Assembly (NCBI RefSeq): GCF_042752395.1
Contig: NZ_JBHYXZ010000030.1
Span: 1 to 64,000 of the forward strand
Reading direction: 5' to 3'
Source of the DNA: Actinosynnema sp042752395
Lineage (GTDB): Bacteria > Actinomycetota > Actinomycetes > Mycobacteriales > Pseudonocardiaceae
Length of the DNA: 64,000 nucleotides
Numbering within the stretch: position 1 is the first letter of the stretch; the number at the start of each line of letters is the position of its first letter. Below the pieces are notes generated by a model. The model was given only the letters and a program-made list of their open reading frames with translations. It had not been told where the DNA came from and did not search any database. The translations under genes and the position numbers were made by a program. Positions 13,201-20,300 of the stretch are shown here, piece by piece.

Positions 13201-16200
13201 TCCTCGACGGCCGCCCGCCGCTCGGCGGACAGCGTGGTGACCAGCGAGCCGTGGCCCAGCTCCTCGTCGCGGTCGTGCCGCTCGCCGGGCACGGTGTCGC
13301 CCAGCGCCTCGGGCGCGGCGACCGACCAGCGCGGCAGCGGGCTGCCCTCGCTGCCGGCGAGCAGGTCGTGCCAGTAGGCGCGGGCGGCCGGCGAGGACAG
13401 GGCCTCGCGCTCGGCGGCGATGAAGTCGCGGTAGTGGGAGCGCAGCGGTCCGGGTCGGGGGTCGCGCCCGGCCAGCAGCTCCTCGTAGGTGGTGCTGATC
13501 TCGGCGAGGGTGGAGGTCAGGCTCCAGCCGTCGAGGATCGCGTGGTGCTCGGTGACGGTCCACTGGAACGCGTCGTCGGACAGCACGTGCACGCCCATCC
13601 GGCACAGCGGCGCGACGGTCGGGTCGAAGGCGGTGCGCCGTTCGACGGCCACGTGCTCGTCCACCGCCGCGCGCCCCGCGTCCGGCGCCGTCCCGCGCAG
13701 GTCCACCACGGTCAGCGGGATCTCGACGTCCCGGTGCACGAGCTGCGTCGGCACGCGGTAGCGGCTCAGGTCGAACGACGTCCGCAGGACCGGGTGCCGT
13801 GCGGTCACGCGGGCCAGCGCCTCGCGGAAGGCCGCCGCGTCGAACGCGCCGGTCAGCCGCATGGTGTGGACGTTGTGGTACGGGGTGCGGCCGGGGTCGC
13901 GCTCCATCTCGAAGACCATGCCCGCCTGGAGTTCCGCCATCGGGTAGGCGTCCTCCAGGCCGTCCGGGAGCAGCGCGCGGTCGTCGTCGTCCAGCAGCGA
14001 GAAGGGCTCCGAGCGCGGCCCCTCCTCGACGCCGCCCCCGAGCGCGGCCGCGCGCCCCGCCCGGGGGGGGGGGGCCCCCCCCGGCCCCCCCNNNNNNNNN
14101 NACACTTCAACTGAGCCGCTCCCCACCTCGACCCCCCCGCAGCGCGCGGCGCCGAGCCCGGCCGGGGTCGGGTGCGCCAGCAGCGTCGCCAGCGCGGCGG
14201 GCAGCCCCGCCTCCCGCGCCTCGCCGAGGACCTGGATGCTGCGGATGGAGTCGCCGCCCAGGTCGAAGAAGTCGTCGTGCCGCCCGACCCGGTCCACGCC
14301 CAGCACCCGGCGCCAGATGTCGGCCAGCAGCTCCTCGACCTCGCCGACCGGGGCGACGAACTCCTGCGCCACGTCGGGGCGCACCTCGTCGGGCTCCGGC
14401 AGCGCGCGCCGGTCCACCTTCGCGTTCGCGGTGAGCGGCATCGCGTCGAGGAAGACGAACAGCCGGGGCACCATGTACGCGGGCAACCGCGCGCCGAGCC
14501 ACGCCCGCACCCGGTCGCCGGCCGGCGCCTCGCCGTCGGCCACCAGGTAGGCCACCAGGTCCACGCCGGCGGCCGTGTTGGCGCGCGTCACCACGACGCA
14601 CTCGCGCACGTCGGGGTGGTCGCGCAGGGCCGACTCGACCTCGCCCAGCTCCACCCGGTACCCGCGCACCTTCACCATGTGGTCGGTGCGGCCCAGGAAC
14701 TCGACCAGGCCGTCCACGGACCAGCGGCCCCGGTCGCCGGTGCGGTACAGCCGCTCGCCGGGCCGGAACGGGTGCGGCAGGAACCGCTCCGCCGACAGCG
14801 CGGGCCGCCCCAGGTACCCGCGCGCCAGGCACGGGCCCGACACGTACAGCTCGCCGGGCGACCCGACCGGGACCGGCATGCCGACCTCGTCGAGCACCCA
14901 CACCTCGGTGTTCGCCAACGGCACGCCCAGCGGCAGCGGTCCCGAGGGCACGTCACCGCGCCGGAACGAACCGCACACCGAGAACGTCGTGGTCTCCGTC
15001 GGACCCCAGCAGTTGACCAGCTCCAACTCCGGGCAGCGCTCCAGGATCCGCACCACGTGCTGCGGCGAGACGGTCTCGCTGCCGGTCAGGAAACGCCGCA
15101 ACCCGTCGAACGCCTGCGGCTCGTGGTCCACGAGCAACGCGAACAGCGACGCCGTCGCGTGCAGCACCGTCACACCGGACTCGGCCACCCACCGCGCGAT
15201 CTCCGCCGGCCCGTAGCGCACTGCGGGCGCGAGCACCAACCGCGCGCCGGCGACCAAGGGCGCCCACACCTCGAAGGTGGACACGTCGAACGACGACGGG
15301 GCGATCTGCAACACCGTGTCGTCCGCCCGGACCGTCATGGTGTCGCCGCCGTGCAGCAGCTCGACCACGTTGCGGTGCCGCGTCACCACGCCCTTGGGCT
15401 GCCCCGTCGAGCCCGACGTGAAGATGACGTAGCAGCCGTTGTCCAACCCGGCCCCGCCCGGCAGGTCCTCCGCGCTGCCGTCGGCCCACAGCTCGTCGCC
15501 CACGACCAGCACCCGCCACGGACCGGCGGGGACGGCGGGCGCGGCGGTGGGCGCGGCCAGCACGAGCCCGGTCCCGGCCTGCCGGAGCATGAACTCCAGG
15601 CGCGCGGTCGGGAAGTCGGGGTCCAGCGGCACGTACAGGCCGCCGGCCTTGAGCACGGCCAGCCAGGTGACGACCATCTCCACCGACCGCCCGACGCAGA
15701 CCCCGACCGCGCTGTCGACCCCGACACCGAGGTCGCGCAGCCGGCGCGCCAGCCGGTTCGCCCGCGCGTTCAACTCCCCGTACGACAGCGACACCTCACC
15801 CGACACCACCGCCACCGAATCGGGCGCCGCCGCCGCACGCTCCTCCACCATCCGGTGCACCAACACCTGCGGGACGTCGGCCACCGTCGAGTTCCACGAC
15901 TCCAGCAACGACCGCTCGTCCTCGCCCAGCAACGGCACCCAGCGGTGCGCGGCGTCCGGGGCCCCCACCATCTCCGCCAACACCCGCAGGTAGTAGTCGC
16001 GCAGGGCGGCGAGCTGCACGGCGGGGAACGCCCGCGCGTCGTACTCCAGTTGCAGGCACAGGCCGTCGAGGCCCGGTTCCCGGCCGAACGCGACGACCAG
16101 GGCGAAGTGCGTGCGCGAGACGTCGGCGACGGCCTGCTCCCCGGCGTCGGCGTCGTCGCCCGCCGCCTCGGTGATCTGCTGGAAGTCGGTGTAGACGAAG

Positions 16201-17348
16201 TTGGTCTCGAACAGCGGCGAGCCGCCCAGCTCCCGTTGCAGCACGCCCATCGGGTAGCGCCGGTGCGGCAGCAGGGCGTTCTCGGCGTCGAACACGGACC
16301 GGACCAGGTCGCGCCAACCGCCGTCGGGCAACGCGACGCGGAACGGCACGGTGTTGACGAACAGGCCGCACACGTCGGCCCCGCCCTCGACCTCCAGCCG
16401 CCCGTTGGCGGTGAGCCCGACCACCACGTCCCGGGAACCGGTGACCAGGCTCATCACCTTCACGTGCGCGGCCAGCAGCACCGCCTTCACCGGCACCCGC
16501 CACTGCCGCGCCAGCTCGCGGAGCGCGGACTCCAGCTCCCCGCCCAGGGGCGTGATCAGCGAGCCGTAGCCCCGGCTCTCGTCCCGGACGTGCCGCTCCC
16601 CGTCGACCGGCCCGGCGGTCAACGCCACCGCCCGGTCGGCGGGCCAGCGCGGCAGGCGGCTGTCCGGCGGCTCCGTCAGGAGGGTGCGCCAGAAGTCGTT
16701 GCTCTCCGGCGAGGCCAGGGCCTCCCGCTCGGCGGCGACGTAGTCGGCGTAGGTCGAGCGCAGCGGCGCGGCCACCAGCGCCTCGCCCGCCAGGAGCCGC
16801 CGGTAGGAGCCGATCAGCTCGGCGACGACCGACGCCAGGCTCCAGCCGTCGAGGATGGCGTGGTGCTCGGTGAGCGTCCACTGGAACGCGTCGTCGGACA
16901 GCACGTGCACGCCCATCCGGCACAGCGGCGGCACGGACAGGTCCAGCGGGGTGCGCCGCTCGGCGACGACGTAGGCCGACACCGCGTCACGGGCGGCGCT
17001 CGGGCTCGTGCCGCGCAGGTCGGCCACGACCAGCGGCACCTCGGCGGCGCCGTAGACCAGTTGCATCGGCTCGCTGAAGCCGACCAGGGCGAACGAGGTG
17101 CGCAGGACGGGGTGCCGGGCGACGACGGCGGCCACCGCGTCGCGGAAGCACCGCTCGTCGAACGGCGCGGCGATCCGCAGGGTGTGCACGTTGTGGTACG
17201 GCAGCCGGTCCGGGTCCCGCTCCATCTCGTAGACCATGCCGACCTGCAGCTCCGACATCGGGTAGGCGTCCTCCAGCCCACCCGGCAGGAACGGCCCGTC
17301 CTCGGCCGCTCCGCCGTCCCGCGTCACCTCGTCCGCCCGGCTGTGCAT
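1..17348 (-). CDS. Nonribosomal peptide synthetase, modules 3-8 (3' end off window)
   Basis: A giant NRPS that continues past the left edge; about 5,780 codons are present. Domain order from the ATG at 17348 is C3-A3-T3, C4-A4-T4, C5-A5-T5, C6-A6-T6, C7-A7-T7 and most of C8. The C domains carry HHAILDGWS or HHSILDGWS (modules 3-5) or HHxxxDEWS (modules 6-8). The A domains have the YVMYTSGSTGRPKG or YVIFTSGSTG loop and the A10 lysine. Carrier sites are GGDSI in T3-T4 and GGHSL in T5-T7. The gene starts 7 bp after the stop of the upstream NRPS, so the two are one operon and the chain passes from module 2 to 3. The 10-N gap at 14092 lies between T3 and C4; the reading frame is the same on both sides and the flanks overlap in content, so one continuous gene is likely. 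No epimerase, methyltransferase or thioesterase is seen. NRPS identity is certain; the product is unknown. Confidence 0.95.
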   Translation of the reverse strand, partial: MHSRADEVTRDGGAAEDGPFLPGGLEDAYPMSELQVGMVYEMERDPDRLPYHNVHTLRIAAPFDERCFRDAVAAVVARHPVLRTSFALVGFSEPMQLVYGAAEVPLVVADLRGTSPSAARDAVSAYVVAERRTPLDLSVPPLCRMGVHVLSDDAFQWTLTEHHAILDGWSLASVVAELIGSYRRLLAGEALVAAPLRSTYADYVAAEREALASPESNDFWRTLLTEPPDSRLPRWPADRAVALTAGPVDGERHVRDESRGYGSLITPLGGELESALRELARQWRVPVKAVLLAAHVKVMSLVTGSRDVVVGLTANGRLEVEGGADVCGLFVNTVPFRVALPDGGWRDLVRSVFDAENALLPHRRYPMGVLQRELGGSPLFETNFVYTDFQQITEAAGDDADAGEQAVADVSRTHFALVVAFGREPGLDGLCLQLEYDARAFPAVQLAALRDYYLRVLAEMVGAPDAAHRWVPLLGEDERSLLESWNSTVADVPQVLVHRMVEERAAAAPDSVAVVSGEVSLSYGELNARANRLARRLRDLGVGVDSAVGVCVGRSVEMVVTWLAVLKAGGLYVPLDPDFPTARLEFMLRQAGTGLVLAAPTAAPAVPAGPWRVLVVGDELWADGSAEDLPGGAGLDNGCYVIFTSGSTGQPKGVVTRHRNVVELLHGGDTMTVRADDTVLQIAPSSFDVSTFEVWAPLVAGARLVLAPAVRYGPAEIARWVAESGVTVLHATASLFALLVDHEPQAFDGLRRFLTGSETVSPQHVVRILERCPELELVNCWGPTETTTFSVCGSFRRGDVPSGPLPLGVPLANTEVWVLDEVGMPVPVGSPGELYVSGPCLARGYLGRPALSAERFLPHPFRPGERLYRTGDRGRWSVDGLVEFLGRTDHMVKVRGYRVELGEVESALRDHPDVRECVVVTRANTAAGVDLVAYLVADGEAPAGDRVRAWLGARLPAYMVPRLFVFLDAMPLTANAKVDRRALPEPDEVRPDVAQEFVAPVGEVEELLADIWRRVLGVDRVGRHDDFFDLGGDSIRSIQVLGEAREAGLPAALATLLAHPTPAGLGAARCGGVEVGSGSVEVXXXXGGPGGAPPPRAGRAAALGGGVEEGPRSEPFSLLDDDDRALLPDGLEDAYPMAELQAGMVFEMERDPGRTPYHNVHTMRLTGAFDAAAFREALARVTARHPVLRTSFDLSRYRVPTQLVHRDVEIPLTVVDLRGTAPDAGRAAVDEHVAVERRTAFDPTVAPLCRMGVHVLSDDAFQWTVTEHHAILDGWSLTSTLAEISTTYEELLAGRDPRPGPLRSHYRDFIAAEREALSSPAARAYWHDLLAGSEGSPLPRWSVAAPEALGDTVPGERHDRDEELGHGSLVTTLSAERRAAVEDFARRAGVPVKTALLAAHLKVIATATGRPGDVTIGLSSHGRLEEADGAEVRGLFLNTLPFRVALPDASWEDLARAVLAAEHDALPHRRYPMAALQRELGGGSLFDVGFVYNDFHRFGRLAEGDGAWRLDAGDQGSTGSSRTSFPLLVSFSREAGSAELRLELEYDTRKLTRDQVTLLRDHHLRAIGAMTAEPAARHTRVALVSGDEARRLAEWSRPATVVPGAATVHDLVAAVTAERPDAPALTDGITLTYRELADRADALARRLRRLGVGPEVCVGVCVERSWQTVVACLAVLRAGGVYVPLDTAFPADRMDFMLRDVGAPLVVVHAETAAAVPEGLWEQVDLDDVPDAGDVDLPAAGPDHGCYVIFTSGSTGRPKGTVVTHRNVVRLVRGVREWLPFGPDDVWSLFHSFAFDFSVWEMWGALTTGGRLVVVPHAVSRDVEAFHRLVRDERVTILSQTPSAFRQFETADERLGGDLALRAVVFGGEALHRPSVRRWASRHGYAAPLLVNMYGITETTVHVTYLELDAGHVDGDVSPIGRPLPDLGAHVLDEHGMPCPVGVTGELHVSGAGVTRGYVARPALTAQRFVPDHLSGAEGARLYRSGDLARWNARGGLEYLGRGDAQVKVRGYRIETGEIENVLAGHPGLLEAAVTPHTDAEGRTDLVAYLVPDDAPPAADELRAWLGGRLPDYMIPRHFVTLAALPLTPQGKVDRRALPEPDAHRPEMGQRYVPPVGEVEELLADIWRRVLGVDRVGRHDNFFDLGGDSIRSIQILGRARDAGISLRLSDLLDAPTLAELATTAATGAAADLPATSPFSLVAEADRALLPSGLVDAYPMAQLQVGMVYEMERDRARNPYHNVETMRLAGRFAEAAFREAVAQVVARHPVLRTSFDLVAFSEPLQLVHAAVEVPFTVVDLRDASAEQRRAVLLDHVREQQAARFDLAEAPLCRMAVHVLSDHSFQWTITEHHSILDGWSVVSTLAEITDRYHRLLAGERPPVEPLRSTYRDFVAAERAALDSPESRDYWRSRLADAPDGRIARWPGGYPAADHLAGDTVAGERHERDEAAGHGSLTTPLPAELLRGLEEFAGRAGVSLKTVVLAAHLKVLGLVTGSTDVLVGLTANGRLEEADGAEARGLFLNTVPLRVRLPEGDWHDLARAVHAAERDLLPHRRYPMAALQRELGGGGPLFHSNVTYNNFHRIARLATDGTLDQAGADPVLPGVARTNFPLDVTFSHEPGADGMLLEIDYALDGLTAGQVTRLRDSHLRSLRAMTADGAAHHGAASLLGPEEERLLASWQGTDAPVSGLPVHELLRERAARWPAAVAVESGGDELTFAGLDARSESLARRLAATGVRRGDVVGLHLRPGVDAIVAVWAAWKAGAAFLPLDPELPPARLRVMLDDTDPAVVVSRETADLGPRPTLSPDADADAPDVELPRVGPRDLAYVMYTSGSTGRPKGVMVDHGGLANFAEALLLPRLRRGGIDPGRQARVLTGTSAFISDFFLEQVLPLLDGHRLLVLSGSEARDPRLLVERAQNPRRAVDVIDATTSQVQLMVEAGLLDAPHPPKLIAIGGEACPPDLWRELRSRPAVAAHNTYGPAEAAVDATFADIGAHGAPVIGRPYGNVRAYLVDETLSLVAPGAAGEIVIGGPGVGRGYVNRPAATAAVFVPNPWGEPGSRLYRTGDLGRYTPDGQIEFLGRGDFQVKILGQRVEPEEVEAVLRAHPAVEAAAVTARPAPDGRLRLVAHLVAAGGAPVDRDDVRDHLAARLPAAAVPNVLVVLDALPMTVGGKLDRAALTVPDDVEAQPARRDVVAPRTGTERRVAEVWRALLGVSEIGVHDDFFTLGGHSLLAVRLAMRVGAELAVDLSLHEVFARPTVAAQAELVDARAAAGAVEPIARVDRPASGDLPASHAQERQWFLWQLSPDSSTYHVPWGYEVEGDLDLAVLAASVDALLDRHESLRTTLHVDADGRVRQRVREVTPGRLVARDVAEADLAGLVEQAVARPFDLTAGPVLRVDVWRTAPDRHVVVFVAHHIAIDEWSLDVVDGELWALYRAGGDPEAASLPPLDVRYADYAVWHRDLVERHGADDLAYWRRTLDGTVSSWPRSRGTRGEAPAVEAEQCTRVVPADDLAVLERLRARAGATDFMLYLAVYSLLLARHSGERDVVIGVPVSGRSHPDLAPVVGFFVNTLAVRVTVDPDEDFPTYLDRVRTVVLEAFAHQEAPFEQVVRAVAPDRAGSATPLFRTMFSFTAETGHEHRAGRAPAGTTLRDLPIQGSGSRFDLSLGTTRTADGLHLTLGLDGGLFEAGAAQELVASFTDLLHALGTSPRVGVGELLAASDRERAAMAGWTGDSSLPAPATPVHELLRERVGRWSGLVAVESGAEELTFAELDARSESLARHLVVSGVRRGDVVGLHLRPGVDAVVAVWAVWKAGAAFLPLDPELPPARLEMMLDDAKPSVVVSRDTVPGSWPTVTPEAGGDVPGVVLPRVGPRDLAYVMFTSGSTGRPKGVMVDHGNLANYAENLALPRTRGAGLAPGSNARVVTGTSAFISDFFLMQMMPLLDGHRLLVVSGAEGRDPRRLVERAHDPARAVDVVGVTTSQVQLMVEAGLLDAPHPPRLISAAGEACPPDLWQALRAHPDVVAHNIYGPAEVSVEMACADMSAHPAPVIGRPYGNVRMYLVDADLRLVPPGTVGEIVIGGPGVGRGYVNRPSATAAVFVPDPWGEPGGRLYRTGDLGRYTVDGHVEFLGRNDHQVKIQGQRVEPEEVEAVLRTHPAIKAAAVTARPAADGRPRLVAHVVPAGVPVDRAELRDHLAGRLPAAAVPAVFVVVDALPMTVGGKLDRRALTVPDDVEAQPARRDVVLPRTETERRVAEVWRALLGVAEVGVHDDFFTLGGHSLLAVRLAMRVGAELGIDLPLHEVFARPTVAAQAELVDRSASVGRIPRLDRTGGDLPASHAQERQWVLWQLDPRGSTYTVPWGYEIEGDLDLTALTASVNALVERHEPFRTTLHLDATGRVRQRVAATWDSPVTVRDAAAADVPDLVAEAAHRPFDLTTGPVLRAHVWRTAPDRHVLLFVVHHVAVDEWSIDVLGDELWALYRAGGDARSAALRPLDVRYADYAVWHRDLVERHGADDLAYWRRTLDGAASSWPRSPGARVESAPAEECSRTVLPADLAGLDRLRAETGATDFMLYLAVYCLLLARHSGERDVVVGVPVSGRSHPDLAPVVGFFVNTLAVRVAVRLDEDFATYLGRVRTVVLEAFEHQEAPFEHVVRAVAPDRAETANPLFRTMFSFTAGGHDAGGTPDGLTVRDLPMSGGANQFDLSLGTTRTANGLHLTLGLDTGLFTPGAAEELLTSFTDLLHALNTAPRTGVSDLLRASDREERRIAEWTGDASLPASPTPVHELLRERVGRWSGLVAVESGAEELTFAELDARSESLARHLVVSGVRRGDVVGLHLRPDVDAVVAVWAVWKAGAAFLPLDPDLPAARLTMMLDDAKPSVVVSREPVPGSWPTVSPDGDAPEAVLPRVGAEDLAYVMFTSGSTGRPKGVVVHHGGLANYAEHLLVPRVRQAGVAPHSRVLTATSAFISDFFLAQVLALLDGHRLLVLPAAERRDPRSLVERAHDPARAVDVVDATTSQVQLMVEAGLLDAPHPPKLVVIGGEACPPDLWQALRAHPDVVAHNTYGPAEATVDVAFAAVHDHGTPVLGRPYGNARVYLVDEALSLVAPGSVGEIVIGGPGVGRGYVGRPGATAAVFVPDPWGEPGGRLYRTGDLGRYTADGQIEFLGRNDHQVKIQGQRVEPEEVEAVLRAHPAVEAAAVTAQALGGDGRLRLVAHLVTAPGAVLDRSAIRDHLAGRLPAAAVPGVVVRLDALPMTVGGKLDRAALTVPDEVVAHLPGREPVRPRTETERRVAEVWRALLGVAEVGVHDDFFTLGGHSLLAVRLAMRVGAELGIDLPLHEVFARPTVAAQAELVDRSASVDRIPRLDRTGGDLPASHAQERQFFLWQLAPDDPTYNVPWGYDVRGNLDLAVLARAADALVERHEPFRTTLHLDAEARVVQRISPTLDLDLTPRDVREADLPALVTEAARRPFDLGAGPVLRAHVWRTAPDHHVVLFVAHHIATDEWSAEIVDRELWALYRAGGDPEAAALPPLDVRYADYAVWHRELVRRRADDDLAYWRRTLDGTASSWPRSRGVRQEHATADADESTGTVPVADLAELDRLRAETGATDFMVYLAVYCLLVARHSGERDVVVGVPVSGRSHPDLAPVVGFFVNTLAVRVTVDPDEDFPTYLDRVRTVVLEAFAHQEAPFEHVVRAVAPDRAEAANPLFGTMFSFTALGQDADGAPDGLAIGEVPIGGGRSRFDLSLAATRTADTLRLGLAADPGLFEPGAAEELVAS
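1310..4360 (-). other. NRPS module 7 (C-A-T)
   Basis: C7 has HHVAVDEWS. A7 has the odd A4 motif AFISDFFLAQ and VDATTSQ in the next pocket strand. My hand-aligned pocket is (S)D-L-D-V-I-T-V-D-K, nearly the same as A5, so modules 5 and 7 probably load the same monomer. I do not recognise the substrate. T7 has GGHSL. Confidence 0.7.
4430..7510 (-). other. NRPS module 6 (C-A-T)
   Basis: C6 has HHIAIDEWS. A6 is a sister of A5 and A7 in its framework (AFISDFFLMQ) but differs in the pocket: VGVTTSQ, RLISAAGEA and NIYGPAEVSVE. This gives about (S)D-L-G-I-A-I-V-E-K, so it should load a different substrate. T6 has GGHSL. Confidence 0.7.
7600..10770 (-). other. NRPS module 5 (C-A-T)
   Basis: C5 is of the DAYPMAQLQVGMVYEME type with HHSILDGWS. 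A5 has AFISDFFLEQ, IDATTSQ and NTYGPAEAAVD; pocket about (S)D-L-D-I-I-T-V-D-K. T5 is the first carrier with GGHSL. This module is the hybrid junction between the two module families. Confidence 0.7.
10790..14040 (-). other. NRPS module 4 (C-A-T), Thr-like A domain
   Basis: C4 carries HHAILDGWS. A4 has FDFSVWEM, LSQTPSAF and NMYGITETTVH, giving pocket D-F-W-S-V-G-M-V-H-K. This is one change from the classic threonine code DFWNIGMVHK (a third position differs only Ile/Val), so Thr or a Thr-like amino acid is the best guess. It is almost identical to A1. T4 has GGDSI. Confidence 0.7.
14092..14101. other. Assembly gap (10 N) inside NRPS gene
   Basis: Ten Ns flanked by homopolymer-like C and G runs. 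The bases just right of the gap (about 14108-14165) read like a degraded copy of those just left of it (about 14005-14060): both contain a GAGC, then ACCTCGAC or CTCCTCGAC, then an alternating GCGCGG pattern. The contig ends therefore probably overlap and no real sequence need be missing. Confidence 0.9.
14110..17290 (-). other. NRPS module 3 (C-A-T)
   Basis: C3 carries HHAILDGWS. A3 has FDVSTFEVW, LHATASLF, FLTGSET and NCWGPTETTTF, giving pocket D-V-F-H-F-T-C-T-F-K, which I cannot assign. It matches A2 except Val for Asn at the second position. T3 (GGDSI) ends at the assembly gap. Confidence 0.7.
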
Positions 17349-17355
17349 CCGTCGA

Positions 17356-20300
17356 TCACCGCCCGCCGGTCGCGGGAGCGGTGCGGGCCGCGAGCAGCGC
17401 CCGGTCCCGCTCGGACAGCAGCCCGAACGGCGAGGTCCGGGCGGGCGCGGGCGCGGCGGCCTGCCTGCCGCCGACGGCCGCGGCCAGCTCCTGGACCGTC
17501 GGGTACTGGTGCAGGTCCTGGAGGGCGACGACGACGCCCTTGGTGCGCGCCTGCCCGACCACCTGGATGCTGCGGATCGAGTCGCCGCCCAGGTCGAAGA
17601 AGTCGTCGTGGCGGCCGACCCGGTCCACGTCCAGCACCCGCGACCAGATGTCGGCCAGCAGCTCCTCGACGCCGCCGACCGGGGCCACGTACTCCCGCAC
17701 GCCGTCCTGCCGGGTCTCCTTCGGTTCCGGCAGCGCGCGGCGGTCCACCTTCGCCCGCGGCGTCAGCGGCAGCGCGTCGAGGAACACGAACAGCCGGGGC
17801 ACCATGTACGCGGGCAGCCGTTGGCCGAGCCACGCCCGCAGCTCGCCCACCGCGGGCGCGGTGTCGTCCACCACGAGGTAGGCCACCAGGTCCACGCCGG
17901 CGGCGGTGTTGGCGCGCGTGACGACCACGCACTCGCGCACGTCCGGGTGGTCGCGCAGGGCCGACTCCACCTCGCCCAGCTCCACCCGGTACCCGCGCAC
18001 CTTCACCATGTGGTCGGTGCGGCCGAAGAACTCCACCCGGCCGTCCACGGACCAACGCCCCCGGTCGCCCGTGCGGTACAGCCGCTCGCCGGGCCGGAAC
18101 GGGTGCGGCAGGAAGCGTTCGGCGGACAGGCCCGGCCGGCCCAGGTACCCGCGCGCCAGGCACGGGCCCGACACGTACAGCTCGCCGGCCGAGCCGACCG
18201 GCGCGGGCATCCCCGCCTCGTCGAGCACCCACACCTGGGTGTTGACCAGCGGCTTGCCCAGCGGCAGCGCGCCCGAGGGCACCTCGCCGTGCCGGTAGAC
18301 GCCGCACACCGAGAACGTCGTGGTCTCCGTGGGACCCCAGCAGTTGACCAGCTCCAGGTCCGGGCAGCGCTCCAGGATCCGCACCACGTGCTGCGGCGAG
18401 ACGGTCTCGCTGCCGGTCAGGAAACGCCGCAACCCGTCGAAGGTCTGCGGCTCGTGGTCGACCAGCAGCGCGAACAGCGACGCGGTCGCGTGCAGGACGG
18501 TGATGCCGGACTCGACGACCCACTCCGCGATCTCGCGCGGCCCGTACTGCACCGGGGGCGCGAGCACCAGCCGCGCGCCGCCCACCAGCGGGGCCCAGAC
18601 CTCGAAGGTGGAGTTGTCGAAGGACAGCGGAGCCAGTTGCAGCAGGCTGTCCCCGGGCTCGAGGGTCAGGAACTCGCCGCCGTGCAGCAGTTCGGTGACG
18701 TTGCGGTGCCGCGTCACCACGCCCTTGGGCTGCCCCGTCGAGCCCGACGTGAAGATGACGTAGCAGCCGTTGTCCAACCCGGCCCCGCCCGGCAGGTCCT
18801 CCGCGCTGCCGTCGGCCCACAGCTCGTCGCCCACCACCAGCACCCGCCACGGGCCGGCGGGCACCTTGTCGGCGGCCCGGTCGCCCGCGAGCACGAGGTG
18901 GGCGGAGACCTCCCGCAGCATGTAGGTCATGCGCTCCAGGGGCAGCTCGGGTTCGAGCGGCACGTAGACGCCACCGGCCTTCAGCACGGCCAGCAGGCTG
19001 GTGATCATGCCGAGCGAGCGGTCCTGGCACAGCGCGACCGGGACGTCCGGCCCGACGCCGAGGTCGCGCAGCCGGCGCGCCAGCCGGTTCGCCCGCGCGT
19101 TCAACTCCCCGTACGACAGCGACACGTCACCCGACACCACCGCCACCGAATCGGGCGCCGCCGCCGCGCGCTCCTCCACCATCCGGTGCACCAACACCTG
19201 CGGGACATCGGCCACCGTCGAGTTCCACGACTCCAGCAACGACCGCTCGTCCTCGCCCAACAGCGACACCCAGCGGTGCGCGGCGTCCGGGGCCTCCACC
19301 ATCTCCGCCATGACCCGCAGGTAGTAGTCCCGGTACAGCAGCACCTGGTCGGGCAGCAGCACGTCGGTGTGGTAGTCCATGCCGAACAGCAGGCGGTTGG
19401 AGTACGGGTTGCGGATGACGCCCACGTTGAGCGGGAAGTTGGTGGGCTCGGCCCGGTCGGTGGTGAAGCTGTCGATCTTGTCGTCGGCGATGCGCATCAG
19501 GCCCGGGCCGAACGCCCGGTCCAGCACGTGGAAGTGGTTGTGGACGAAGTTCACCTCGAACAGCGGGTCGCCGCCGACCTCGCGCTGGAGCGCGCCCAGC
19601 GGGTAGCGCCGGTGCGGCAGCAACTCGCGCTCGGTCTCGAACACGGCCCGCACCAGGTCGCGCCAACTGCCGTCGGGCAGCGCGATGCGGAACGGCACGG
19701 TGTTGAGGAACATGCCGCGCACCTCGGTGCCGCCCTCCTCCTCCAGCCGTCCGTTGGCGGTGAGCCCGACCAGGAGGTCCGAGGTGCCGGTGACCAGGCT
19801 CATCACCTTCACGTGGGCGGCCAGCAGCACCGCCTTGAGCGGCACCGAGCACTGCCGGGCCAGGTCGCGCAGCCCGTCGCACAGGTCTTCCGGCAGCAGC
19901 GTCTCCACCGAGCCGTACCCCTGCTCGGGGTGGTGCTCGCGCCACTCGTGCGGCTGCGCGCGTCCGGTCAGCGCGGTCGGCCGGTCGACGGGCCGGCGGG
20001 GCAGCCGGCAGTCCGGCCGGTCGCCCACCCGGTCCAGCCAGAACCGCCGGCTCTCGGCGGAGGCCAGGACCTCGCGCTCGGCGGCGATGAAGTCGCGGTA
20101 GGCGGACACCGGCGGGGTGAGGACCGGGTCCTCGCCGGCCAGCAGCCGCTGGTAGACCTCGGCGATCTCGGAGATGGTGGAGTGCAGGCTCCACCCGTCG
20201 AAGATGGCGTGGTGCTCGGTGATCGTCCACTGGAACGACTCGTCGGTCAGCCGGTGCAGGGCGAACCGCAGCAGCAGCGGCCGGGTGTGGTCGAACGGCC

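Noticed and set aside
708..14114. Very long plus-strand open frames opposite the NRPS genes
   Set aside because: They are antisense shadows of high-GC coding DNA: His/Arg/Val/Gln-rich with no domains, and the minus strand encodes clear NRPS domains throughout.
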